Part shown: positions 16,037 through 24,064 of the stretch, piece after piece
Numbering within the stretch: position 1 is the first letter of the stretch
Layout: each line of letters begins with the position of its first letter
Assembly: GCF_020524165.1 (NCBI RefSeq)
Contig: NZ_JAIVKU010000002.1
Coordinates: 1-64,000 of the forward strand
DNA from: Guptibacillus hwajinpoensis
GTDB taxonomy: Bacteria > Bacillota > Bacilli > Bacillales > Guptibacillaceae
Reading direction: 5' to 3'
Length of the DNA: 64,000 bases
The notes under the pieces: model-generated
What the model was told of the DNA's origin: nothing
The model's database searches: none
Seen by the model: only the letters and a program-made list of their open reading frames with translations
Position numbers and translations under genes: made by a program

Positions 16037-16068
16037 GGTGATGAAGGAGCAGGGGACATGCTCGTTTT
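16037..16068 (+). promoter_or_regulatory. Conserved leader shared by two CWB2 genes (copy 2)
   Basis: Identical over 32 bases to 14446-14477, including the GAGCA...TGCTC hairpin and T-run. The potential peptide frame beginning MKEQGTCSF continues here into the signal-peptide region of the gene in another frame, so a conserved leader peptide is less likely than a conserved RNA or DNA element. Confidence 0.5.
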
Positions 16069-16104
16069 GCTTTAAAAATGAGATTGATAGGGGAAACGAT
16101 ACGA

Positions 16105-17505
16105 ATGAAAAAAGCACTTGGACTATTATCAACTGCCATCCTTGCAGGAAGCCTAATGGGGGGACCTGTTGCCTCTGCTTCCACTCACGATGCATTTATG
16201 AAAAAAGCACAAAAAATGACGATGAATGATGATTACGATGACTGGGAATACGTTCAGGAAGTAGAACCAAATAACAGTTTCAAAGAAGCGAACCTCCTGA
16301 TGAGCGATGACGTAGCCACTGGGAAACTAACCGATCAAGATGAGGATTTCTACAAGCTTGAAGTGGAATCAGACGAACCGATTTCTCTCTCTTTCGGAGC
16401 GGGTACAGATGAAGAAGAACCAACGATGGAGCTTTGGGTTGATCTTTACGATGAGAATCAAAACAAACTAACGCCAGATTTTGAAGATGGCGAATATGGC
16501 TATTACGGCGCAATCGAAGAGCTTGAGCCCGGTACTTACTATTTCCGAGTAACGGATATGGCGAATAAAAACAATAATGTCGACTACTATTTTTCGGCGT
16601 TTACGTATTCAAATGATCCGGTCGTCATGAGAATCGCAGGGGAAGACCGCTACGAAACAGCGGTTGAAATCGCCAAAACAGGATTTGAAGAAGGCTATAC
16701 ACCGGAATTAGTGCTTGCAACAGGACAAAACTTCCCTGACGCGCTTGCCGGGGCACCGCTTGCTCTCCAGTTAGGAGCGCCAATCCTTCTTACTCCAACA
16801 AAAGAGCTACCTGCTTCGGTGAAAGAAGCAATGACATACTTGGGAACTGAGCACGTAACGATCCTTGGGGGAAAAACGGCTATCTCAACAAACGTTGAAA
16901 AATCGCTCACGAAGATGGGGATCGCTTTTGATCGTATTGAAGGAAAAGATCGCTATGACACGGCTGCCAAAATTGCGAAACACATCGATCCTTATTTCAG
17001 TGATACTGCATTCGTCACGTACGGAGGCAATTTCCCAGATGCCTTATCTGTCGCATCGATCGCTGCAACACAGGGAAGCCCGATTCTTCTAACAAAAACA
17101 AAAGAACTCCCAGCAGTCACAGCGAAAGTCTTGAAAAACTATAACGATACGTACGTCATCGGCGGAACAGCCGTCGTCAGTAACACGGTCTTCAACAAGC
17201 TCCCGCATCCAAAACGAATTGCTGGAGACAACCGCTATGAAACGTCCGTTCAGGTGGCGAAGCAGCTGGATATGCCAGGCTACGCGGTTAACCTTGCGAC
17301 AGGTGAAAACTACGCCGATGCCTTATCCGGCTCCGTACTAGCCGCAAACTTTTACGAGCCCGTTCTCTTAACGAAAAAGAACGAGCTACCTGAAGAAGTA
17401 AAAGAATATTTTGTCCGAAAAGAATCCTTCTTCTTCACAATCTTCGGTGGACCGAATGCGATTAGTGAAGATGTAGAGGATGAAATTTGGGAGATGTTTG
17501 AGTAA
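16105..17505 (+). CDS. Secreted surface protein: PPC domain plus three CWB2 repeats (paralogue)
   Basis: A 466-residue paralogue of the preceding gene with the same order: signal peptide (MKKALGLLSTAILAGSLMGG, cleavage after ASA), acidic PPC-type domain opening EVEPNNSFKEAN (about 50-165), and three CWB2 repeats from about 174 (RIAGEDRYETAVEIA, RIEGKDRYDTAAKIA, RIAGDNRYETSVQVA). The N-terminal domain is more acidic and more diverged than the anchor repeats, consistent with a constant anchor and variable exposed domain. Own promoter and terminator. Confidence 0.88.
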   Translation: MKKALGLLSTAILAGSLMGGPVASASTHDAFMKKAQKMTMNDDYDDWEYVQEVEPNNSFKEANLLMSDDVATGKLTDQDEDFYKLEVESDEPISLSFGAGTDEEEPTMELWVDLYDENQNKLTPDFEDGEYGYYGAIEELEPGTYYFRVTDMANKNNNVDYYFSAFTYSNDPVVMRIAGEDRYETAVEIAKTGFEEGYTPELVLATGQNFPDALAGAPLALQLGAPILLTPTKELPASVKEAMTYLGTEHVTILGGKTAISTNVEKSLTKMGIAFDRIEGKDRYDTAAKIAKHIDPYFSDTAFVTYGGNFPDALSVASIAATQGSPILLTKTKELPAVTAKVLKNYNDTYVIGGTAVVSNTVFNKLPHPKRIAGDNRYETSVQVAKQLDMPGYAVNLATGENYADALSGSVLAANFYEPVLLTKKNELPEEVKEYFVRKESFFFTIFGGPNAISEDVEDEIWEMFE

Positions 17506-17512
17506 GGGCTGA

Positions 17513-17540
17513 ACGGTCAGCATGAGCTGACTGTTTTTCT
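17513..17540 (+). terminator. Intrinsic terminator after second CWB2 gene
   Basis: A 9-bp stem (17513-17521 with 17526-17534, one GU pair) closes an ATGA loop and is followed by TTTTTCTTTT. Confidence 0.85.
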
Positions 17541-17574
17541 TTTGTCGTTTTTTTGTCTTTGTTTTTTATCCTTT

Positions 17575-17618
17575 GTCTTTGAAAGGGGTCAGACTCGAAC
17601 CTGACCCCTTTCAAAGAC
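17575..17618. repeat. Long GGGGTCAG-type inverted repeat with 18-bp arms
   Basis: Perfect 18-bp arms (17575-17592 and 17601-17618) end in the family arms GGGGTCAG and CTGACCCC around an 8-base centre. The outer ten bases (GTCTTTGAAA / TTTCAAAGAC) are specific to this copy. It lies just after the CWB2 gene terminator and before decayed genes. Confidence 0.85.
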
Positions 17619-17749
17619 AAACTCCTCACAAAATCCACCGCACGCGGACATGTTAAAGCGCACCCTCACTGTTAAGTGCTATCTCTACCAAATGTCCCAT
17701 ATACTGGTTGAGGGAAATTGACATGCAACTTGTTAAGGGGGCGAAAAGA

Positions 17750-18200
17750 GTGGATCATTGCACCAACTGTGGGAAGAAGTTAGAAGAAAAGCGAGAATTT
17801 TGTACAGGTTGCGGCCAGCCGGTCCAACAAGTGAAGGAGGTAATGACGCCAACGGGAGAGACATCTCCTTAGGCGAATGGGAAATCACAAAGAACGTTGG
17901 AAAACTCTTAATTCAAGCGAATGAAATCCCATCTGCTAACCAGCCGATCCTGTGTTTGATTATATCGAGAGCACTAATTCCTATCTTCTACCTCACAGTG
18001 ATGTGATTAAACTATCTGAAAGTGAACTCACCGAAATGAAATCTTTGCTCGACACGGATATGTGTTCAAATCAGATGAATTAGAAAGTTACTTCGCGGAA
18101 AAAAAACTGGTATTTCCCTGATCCTTACTACGATGGCTCCTTAAATAACGTCGAAGAATAAAACGTGAAATTGATTGAGGATTTGGAGGAACTTTATTAG
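17750..18200 (+). pseudogene. Decayed zinc-ribbon / YARHG-domain protein gene
   Basis: A GTG start with AAGGGGG ribosome site opens a zinc ribbon (CTNCGKK ... CTGCGQP) that stops after 40 residues at 17870-17872. Downstream, in shifting frames, the end of a YARHG domain is readable: YVFKSDELESYF, then after a frameshift WYFPDPYYDGSLNNVEE, an in-frame TAA, and NVKLIEDLEELY ending at 18200. The membrane segment expected between ribbon and YARHG domain is missing. This is therefore an internally deleted, multiply frameshifted relative of TcaA/YARHG proteins; an intact zinc-ribbon gene begins at 63363. Confidence 0.8.
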
Positions 18201-19012
18201 TGAGAGGGAGAAGAAAAAAGTCAATTATCATTGGTACGTTTATTCTTCTTTGCCTATACCTATCCTTTTTAATCTTCCATAATGCGCTGGAGGCTAATCA
18301 AGTTGAAGAGAGGCTAGTGTTATCACAGCCAGCTGTTAACGATGGCCAAACAAAAAGTACATTAGCACTGGAAAAAGGAGCTAAACCCAAAAGAGCACTC
18401 CCTTCTAACAGTACCAAGAACAACTTCACCATCGTCATTGATCCCGGCCACCAGCACCCATGCCAATAACGATCAAGAGCCGGTTGCACCTGGCAGTAAA
18501 GAAACGAAGGGGAAGGTGTCTTCAGGCACCAGTGGGATCAAACTAACGCTCAAAGCAGCTCTGATTTTAGAAGAATTACTGAGGGAGCGTGGCTTTAACG
18601 TTTTTTAACGAGAAAAGAGAACGAAGTTGATATTAGTAACAAAGAAAGAGCAGAAATAGCGAACGACCATCAAGCAGACTTGTTTATCCGGTTACACGCA
18701 GATGGATCAAAGGATAGCAGCGTAAAAGGATTTCATATTTTCACTCCATCTCAGGGTCATCCCATGTTTAAGCAAAGTCTTCAAGCTTCTAAAGTCATCT
18801 TCAGCGCTGTACAACGTGATCAGTCAATCGTCACGAACGGTATTTCATTTCGAAGTGATATCACAGGATTTAATTGGTCTCATGTCCCGTCTACGCTAAT
18901 GGAAATGGGTTTTATGACAAATACTGAAGATGACCAAAAACTCTCAGATCCAAATTACCTTCGCAAACTTATGACGGATGTAGCGGAAGGCATTGTTGCT
19001 TATAAGAGATAA
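18200..19012 (+). pseudogene. Frameshifted N-acetylmuramoyl-L-alanine amidase (Amidase_3) gene
   Basis: A GTG start encodes a membrane anchor (SIIIGTFILLCLYLSFLIF) and linker, then the zinc-amidase motif FTIVIDPGHQ. The frame breaks near 18460; the +2 frame continues with HANNDQEPVAPGSKE to ERGFNVF, and breaks again in the T-run at about 18603 (one T short of reading NVFLTRKENEV). The last part, from ISNKERAEIAN through LFIRLHADGS to MEMGFMTN, is intact to 19012. All catalytic regions of Amidase_3 remain recognisable, so decay is recent, unless the breaks are sequencing errors. Confidence 0.85.
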
Positions 19013-19020
19013 GGTGACGT

Positions 19021-19047
19021 GACGGTCTAGCGATCCGTCCTTTTTTA
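19021..19047 (+). terminator. Candidate terminator after the amidase pseudogene
   Basis: GACGG (19021-19025) can pair with CCGTC (19035-19039) and is followed directly by CTTTTTTAG. The stem is only five pairs but the T-tract is good. Confidence 0.55.
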
Positions 19048-19240
19048 GTTTTTATTACGATTTACAAAATCATAACTCAAACATCTAGGGTAACCCGAAG
19101 AAGAACTTATAATCTTTAACAATCACGATCGATAAATTCTTCAATTTAAATTTACAGAAAATTAACAATCGATTAATACGATTCCTTTCAAAATAATGGT
19201 ATAATCGCGAAATAGTTTCATAGAATATGGAGGGTGTCGA

Positions 19241-19399
19241 ATGATCGGGCAAGATCAACAGAACGTAATGTGGAAAGAACTACAAGACTTCGTTAAGCAA
19301 GTAGAAAAAGAAAATACTCTTCAGCCAGAGAATGCAAAACCTTATATTGATCAAATTAAATCCATTCTTATGAGACAAATCTGTCCAGTTGATAAATAA
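19241..19399 (+). CDS. Small acidic protein, paralogue of the 20176 gene
   Basis: A 52-residue soluble protein with AGGG upstream of the ATG at 19241. Its core (WKELQDFVKQVEKE, then AKPYIDQIKSIL) aligns without gaps in the helices to the protein at 20176-20337 (WDDLKQFIERVEEE, AKPYIEQIKQIL), which supports both as real genes. Predicted as two amphipathic helices. I do not recognise the family. Confidence 0.6.
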   Translation: MIGQDQQNVMWKELQDFVKQVEKENTLQPENAKPYIDQIKSILMRQICPVDK

Positions 19400-19558
19400 A
19401 CCATTTCTCTTTTCATAAAAATAGGTAGTGACTTTCAATTGTTATGGTAAATTATTCATTAAAATGATATTTTTTCTTAATAACGCTTTCAAAAACACTC
19501 CTTATATGGGTATAATAAAAAATGTGATAATTTTACCATTATTTACAGGGGGAATTGG

Positions 19559-19687
19559 ATGAAGGGGACCTGGCTAACACCAGAAGAGATTGCTTGGAGA
19601 AAAAATAGAAATAAGAATATTGGATACGCATTAATACCTGTTTTCGCCATAATGATTGGCGCACTAATCACCTTAATCGCAAATTAA
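19559..19687 (+). CDS. Small single-pass membrane protein
   Basis: A 42-residue protein: a charged N-terminus (TPEEIAWRKNRNK) and one hydrophobic segment (ALIPVFAIMIGALITLI). It has a GGGGGAA ribosome site, an upstream TATAAT (19511-19516) with TTCAAA 17 bases before it, and a strong terminator overlapping its stop. This complete transcription unit argues that it is expressed. Function unknown. Confidence 0.6.
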   Translation: MKGTWLTPEEIAWRKNRNKNIGYALIPVFAIMIGALITLIAN

Positions 19688-19718
19688 AAGACGGATCTTC
19701 ATGGAAGATCCGTCTTTT
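19686..19718 (+). terminator. Intrinsic terminator after the 42-residue gene
   Basis: Perfect 15-bp arms (19686-19700 and 19704-19718) around an ATG loop, ending in TTTT. On the minus strand the stem also ends in TTTT, so it may serve the convergent small gene at 19745 as well. Confidence 0.85.
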
Positions 19719-19744
19719 AATGATCTATTTCACTTCAGTAAAAG

Positions 19745-19864
19745 TTAGCTTATCACACTCATCGCAATCTTCGCCCACCCAAATACTGCAATCCAGAGAG
19801 GAATACTTAACGAAACGGCCCATACAAAACCTTTAGCAAAGTTGCCTTCTTCCTCGTAGTACAT
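19745..19864 (-). CDS. Small single-pass membrane protein
   Basis: A 39-residue protein: acidic N-terminus (MYYEEEGNF) and one membrane segment (VWAVSLSIPLWIAVFGWAKIAM). GAGG-type ribosome site upstream on the minus strand. Convergent with the 19559 gene and sharing its terminator region. No family recognised. Confidence 0.5.
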   Translation of the reverse strand: MYYEEEGNFAKGFVWAVSLSIPLWIAVFGWAKIAMSVIS

Positions 19865-20175
19865 GTCCTCATCTCCCTCATACGAGTTATCAATCAGTTA
19901 AATCAGGTTGACTTCCTTCTATTATAATTGAAAGCGCTTACGAAATCTGTCGTTTCTTGAAAAATATTTTCATACCCACTGTTAGATTTTGGCTTCGCCT
20001 TACTAATCTACCCGAATAAAGGAATTTTATTCATATGTACAGGTATCGAAGCCTTTTAAAACTACTTGACCGTCATACTCACTAGTGAATTAACGAATTT
20101 ATTACATAATTTAGGTTGAAAGCGAAAGAAATGGGGTAAAGAACGAAAAGAACTTAACTAGAAAGGAACCTAGTG
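19865..20175. other. Intergenic region between small genes
   Basis: AT-rich sequence holding the probable promoters of the divergent small genes at 19864 (minus) and 20176 (plus). No long reading frame, RNA gene or repeat was recognised by eye. Confidence 0.4.
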
Positions 20176-20337
20176 ATGAAAAACCAAAGTGAGTTATTTC
20201 CATGGGATGACCTTAAGCAATTTATTGAACGAGTTGAAGAGGAAAAGCAGCCAGTGGGAGAAGCCAAGCCTTACATAGAACAGATTAAACAAATCCTATT
20301 AAGTCACAGAGCAGATCATTCGGCGGGGATCGAATAA
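20176..20337 (+). CDS. Small acidic protein, paralogue of the 19241 gene
   Basis: A 53-residue protein preceded by AAAGGA. Its helices WDDLKQFIERVEEE and AKPYIEQIKQILLSH align with the 52-residue protein at 19241. Conservation of the protein with divergence of the DNA supports coding. Convergent with the LCP gene, sharing a bidirectional terminator. Family not recognised. Confidence 0.6.
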   Translation: MKNQSELFPWDDLKQFIERVEEEKQPVGEAKPYIEQIKQILLSHRADHSAGIE

Positions 20338-20340
20338 AAA

Positions 20341-20367
20341 AGCCATGCTCATCAACCGAGCATGGCT
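20341..20367. terminator. Bidirectional terminator between the 53-residue gene and the LCP gene
   Basis: Perfect 10-bp arms (20341-20350 and 20358-20367) around a 7-base loop; CATTTTATT follows on the plus strand and TTTTTTATT on the minus strand. Confidence 0.85.
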
Positions 20368-20374
20368 CATTTTA

Positions 20375-21280
20375 TTAACTTAATTCAAGATGTTCTTTCA
20401 ATTTCTGCGTAATGCTTTGCTTCTCTTCGTCAGAAACAATGTAGTACCAAAGGCCGTCAATCATTTCGCCACTTCCTTGAATTTCAAACGTCGTCATATT
20501 GTTACGAGCCCCTCGGTAGTTCTTGAAAATATCATTCATTTCTTCAAACGTCATATTCGTCTTGACGTTACTCCCAACGGCTTTTAAGAGATCGTCAATC
20601 TTGTTGATGCTTCCAACACTTGCGCCTTCATCAATAATCGACTTAATGATTTCACGCTGGCGATCATTTCGTCCAAGATCACCTTTTGGATCTTCATAAC
20701 GCATTCGAGAAAAAGCGAGCGCCTCTTTGGCATTTAAATCAATTTCGCCTGCAGGGAAGGAGTATCCCTCGTAGTCAAATGCAAATGGATTGTCTACAGT
20801 AACACCATTAAGCGCATCAACAACATCTTTGAACGCTTCCATGTTCACTTTAAAATAATAATCAATCGGAACATCAAGGAAATTCTCAACTGTGTCCATC
20901 GTCATCTCTACACCACCGTAGGCGTAAGCATGATTCATCTTTTCAACCGTCCCGCGACCGATAATTTCAGTACGTGTATCACGTGGAATGTTAAACATGT
21001 ACATCGAGTCATCGTGAGGATTCAAGGTAATCATAATCATCGTATCGGAACGCCCCTGATCATTCTTACGCTCATCGACACCCATCAATAAAATAGACAC
21101 GGGATCCTTCTCTTCCATATTCACTTTTTCAGTACGCTTGTCTGACGTTTCTCTGCTAATTGGCTCATGCATGTCACTCGCGGTATCCTTCACTGAATCA
21201 TAGAGATAATACGCATATCCTCCACCAGCTAGAAGAACAACACCAGCAATAATACCTAGAATAATTAAGAATTTTTTCAT
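20375..21280 (-). CDS. LytR-CpsA-Psr (LCP) family glycopolymer transferase
   Basis: A 301-residue membrane-anchored protein with one N-terminal transmembrane segment and an extracellular LCP domain. Conserved parts are ILLMGVDERKNDQGRSDTMI, FNIPRDTRTEI, the Arg/Asp-rich KMNHAYAYGG and AFSRMRYEDPKGDLGRNDRQ. The family transfers teichoic acid or capsular polymers from the lipid carrier to peptidoglycan. It lies beside the polysaccharide locus in divergent orientation, so it could attach that polymer to the wall. A TATAAT lies on the minus strand at 21350-21345. Confidence 0.92.
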   Translation of the reverse strand: MKKFLIILGIIAGVVLLAGGGYAYYLYDSVKDTASDMHEPISRETSDKRTEKVNMEEKDPVSILLMGVDERKNDQGRSDTMIMITLNPHDDSMYMFNIPRDTRTEIIGRGTVEKMNHAYAYGGVEMTMDTVENFLDVPIDYYFKVNMEAFKDVVDALNGVTVDNPFAFDYEGYSFPAGEIDLNAKEALAFSRMRYEDPKGDLGRNDRQREIIKSIIDEGASVGSINKIDDLLKAVGSNVKTNMTFEEMNDIFKNYRGARNNMTTFEIQGSGEMIDGLWYYIVSDEEKQSITQKLKEHLELS

Positions 21281-21536
21281 ACGCTCATTCCATCTTTCCG
21301 TAGAATAATAGACTTGCTTTTCTTCAAGTGAAATCCTAACCCCTATTATATGTCGAACTATTTCGTAAAGTAAATACCTTCCAAAGCATACTTGGAAAAG
21401 TTCAATAAGTTTAGGTTCTTCTAAAGATCTAACTTAAAGTGGACGATATTAACGGAAGAGAAGTACAAATCAGAGTGTAGAGTATGCTAATCTAGAAGAA
21501 TAGCAAAAAGCTGGTTATAGGAAGGAGAAAGAGAGC

Positions 21537-22304
21537 ATGATTGATATTCATTCACACATAATACCGGGAATCGACGATGGAGCTAAGAACATCGAGGATA
21601 GTCTAGCGATGGCACGACAGGCGTTCAATCAAGGAATAACGAAAGTAGTAGCGACGCCTCATAATAAAAATGGCACGTTCGACAATGGGAGAGAGCTAAT
21701 TCTTCAAGAAGTAAGGATACTGAACAAAGAACTCCAATTAGAAGGCATTGATCTAGAGATTCTTCCAGGGCAGGAAAATCGGATTTATGGCGAACTAGTC
21801 AAGGAGTTGGAGGGGAGCGACTTATTAACCGTTAACGAAAATGGTGTCTATATGTTAATTGAGTTTCCCTCAAGTCACTTACCACGCTACGCAAATAAGC
21901 TCATGTTTGACCTTCAAGTAAATGGGATTGTGCCGATCATTGTGCACCCTGAGCGTAACCGCGAAATTATGGAGAATCCTGAACGTCTCTATAATCTTGT
22001 AAAAGATGGGGCGTTAAGCCAGCTAACAGGCACAAGCGTGACTGGGAAGATGGGCAAGAAGATTCAAAAGTTTTCACTGGATTTAATTCAACACAACTTA
22101 ACCCATTTCATCGCATCAGACGCTCATAATACAACTTCCAGACCGTTTGACTTGCTAGAAGCATTTGAAACGGTAGAAAAAGAGTTTGGGATTTCGACAA
22201 GATACATGTTGCAGGAAAATGCAGAGGACATGATCATAGGAAGGATGGTGTCGAAAGAAGTACCGCAGCAGGTTCGTAAGAAGAAAATACTAGGATTGTT
22301 TTAA
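21537..22304 (+). CDS. ywqE: PHP-type tyrosine-protein phosphatase (YwqE/CapC-like)
   Basis: A 255-residue manganese-dependent PHP phosphatase that reverses BY-kinase autophosphorylation. Metal-binding motifs are DIHSHIIPGIDDGA, TPHNKNGT, the VHPERN His and IASDAHN. Strong ribosome site (AAGGAG). The bases after the gene form a weak GAGGTCC...GGATCTC hairpin. First gene of the polysaccharide locus, before the modulator and kinase genes. Confidence 0.92.
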   Translation: MIDIHSHIIPGIDDGAKNIEDSLAMARQAFNQGITKVVATPHNKNGTFDNGRELILQEVRILNKELQLEGIDLEILPGQENRIYGELVKELEGSDLLTVNENGVYMLIEFPSSHLPRYANKLMFDLQVNGIVPIIVHPERNREIMENPERLYNLVKDGALSQLTGTSVTGKMGKKIQKFSLDLIQHNLTHFIASDAHNTTSRPFDLLEAFETVEKEFGISTRYMLQENAEDMIIGRMVSKEVPQQVRKKKILGLF

Positions 22305-22586
22305 TTCCATGAGAACATGAGAAAGAGGTCCTGAATTAAAAAAAGGATCTCTTTACAATTCCTTAACAGAAAAATTTTCGTCAAAAAATGTAGATAAAAA
22401 ACAGTTGAAAGCCTTTTCTTCTACAAATTTCGACACGGAAATATAGTATATTCGTACCACGACAAATTTCATGTGGGTATTAGTGAAAAAAAAGGCTAAA
22501 TTTTACTTAATTTCTGTGTTATAGTGAAATCTGTATTGAAATTAGTTACGTATTAAAAATAATTTATGATCGCGTTGGAGGCATTT

Positions 22587-23327
22587 ATGGAAGAAACAAT
22601 TAGTTTAAAGGAAATTTTCACGGTTCTCAAAAAACGTCTTACTCTTATTCTATTAATTACACTTCTAGCAACAGCAACGAGTGGTGTTGTCTCATATTTC
22701 CTACTTACCCCAATTTACCAAACTTCAACCCAAATTCTTGTCAATCAAAAAGCAGATTCTGAGAATGCTTTTGATTATAACCAGGTCAGAACGAATGTTG
22801 AACTTATTAATACATATAGTGTCATCATTAAAAGTCCTAAAATTCTTGATGAAGTTGGAAAAGATCTAAACCTCGAACTATCAACGAGTGAATTAAATGA
22901 AAAAATCGCTGTGAGTAATGCTCAAAACTCTCAAGTAGTTTCTATTGATGTGAAGGATCCCGATCCAGCACTAGCTATAAAAATTGCGAATACAACTGCT
23001 CAAGTATTTGAAAAAGAAATCAGTAATATTATGAATGTCGATAATGTTAGTGTGCTTTCAGAAGCGAACTTTGAAGGAACGCCAAGCCCTGTTAATCCGA
23101 AGCCAATCCTCAACATGGCGATTGCACTTGTTGTTGGTTTAATGGCTGGTGTTGGTCTTGCCTTCTTATTGGAATATCTTGATAACACGATTAAAGATGA
23201 AAATGACATTGAAAATCTCCTTGGATTACCTGTACTTGGAACGATTGCAGTCATTGAAGATAAAGAAGTAGGTTCGTCAAAAGGCCATGCAAAAAAGTCA
23301 GTAAGGAGTGAAACGGTTGAGTCGTAA
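22587..23327 (+). CDS. ywqC: Wzz-type polysaccharide chain-length / BY-kinase modulator protein
   Basis: A 246-residue membrane protein with two transmembrane segments (about 20-40 and 175-195) enclosing an extracellular Wzz domain; the Pro-rich VNPKPILNMAIALVVG motif precedes the second. In Gram-positives such proteins activate the separate tyrosine kinase and tune polymer length. The ATG at 22587 follows TGGAGG; an upstream in-frame ATG at 22566 lacks a site. It overlaps the kinase gene by about 11 bases. Confidence 0.92.
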   Translation: MEETISLKEIFTVLKKRLTLILLITLLATATSGVVSYFLLTPIYQTSTQILVNQKADSENAFDYNQVRTNVELINTYSVIIKSPKILDEVGKDLNLELSTSELNEKIAVSNAQNSQVVSIDVKDPDPALAIKIANTTAQVFEKEISNIMNVDNVSVLSEANFEGTPSPVNPKPILNMAIALVVGLMAGVGLAFLLEYLDNTIKDENDIENLLGLPVLGTIAVIEDKEVGSSKGHAKKSVRSETVES

Positions 23328-24015
23328 AAATAGAAAATCCGTACACGTGGATAAAGAAAGAAGTCTCTTAACACACCAAAATCCGAAGTCACCTATTGCT
23401 GAGCAATACCGAACGATCAGAACGAATATTCAATTCGCCTCTATAGAAGAAGAGATTCGTACAATTATGGTTACTTCTTCTGGACCGATGGAAGGTAAAT
23501 CAACAACCATTGCTAACCTTGGAGTAGTTTTGGCTCAACAAGGAAAAAGTGTTTTAATTGTTGATGCGGATTTGCGTAAGCCAACGGTCCATTATACTTT
23601 CAGAACAATGAATACGAGAGGGATCACCAATATCCTCACCCGTCAGGCTGAGTTGGTAGAGGTTACACAGGAAACAGAAGTTCCCAATCTAAATGTATTA
23701 ACAAGTGGACCTGTTCCACCAAATCCATCTGAACTACTTGGCTCCAAAGGGATGGATAACCTTATTGAAGAAGCGCTTCGTAATTATGACATCATACTAT
23801 TCGATTGCCCTCCTATTCTTGCGGTGGCTGACTCGCAAATTGTAGCGAATAAGGCGCAGGGGACTGTACTTGTAGTTAGTAGTGGGACTACTGATAAGGA
23901 AGCTGCAGTAAAGGCGAAAGAGAGACTTGAAAGTGTAAGTAGTAAGCTGCTTGGTGTTGTACTAAATAGAAAGAAAATGAAAGACGGTAGTTACTACTAT
24001 TATTATGCCCAATAG
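23317..24015 (+). CDS. ywqD: Bacterial tyrosine kinase (BY-kinase, CpsD/YwqD-like)
   Basis: A 232-residue P-loop kinase. Walker A is SSGPMEGKSTT, Walker A' VLIVDADLRKPTVH, Walker B ILFDCPPIL, and the C-terminus ends in a Tyr cluster (DGSYYYYYAQ) that is autophosphorylated in the family. It controls polysaccharide export and polymerisation with the Wzz-like protein. The TTG at 23317 has AAGGAG eight bases upstream; a GTG at 23308 overlaps that site. The usual P in the Walker A 'PGEGKST' is displaced (GPMEGKST), a mild oddity. Confidence 0.93.
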   Translation: MSRKNRKSVHVDKERSLLTHQNPKSPIAEQYRTIRTNIQFASIEEEIRTIMVTSSGPMEGKSTTIANLGVVLAQQGKSVLIVDADLRKPTVHYTFRTMNTRGITNILTRQAELVEVTQETEVPNLNVLTSGPVPPNPSELLGSKGMDNLIEEALRNYDIILFDCPPILAVADSQIVANKAQGTVLVVSSGTTDKEAAVKAKERLESVSSKLLGVVLNRKKMKDGSYYYYYAQ

Positions 24016-24064
24016 ACGAAAACCTTTAGAAAGAACAGTTGAAAGATGAAAGGAGGAATAATAG

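Noticed and set aside
17758..18006. 82-residue frame over the zinc-ribbon remnant
   Set aside because: It is a different frame of the decayed gene; the zinc-ribbon and YARHG motifs are in other frames.
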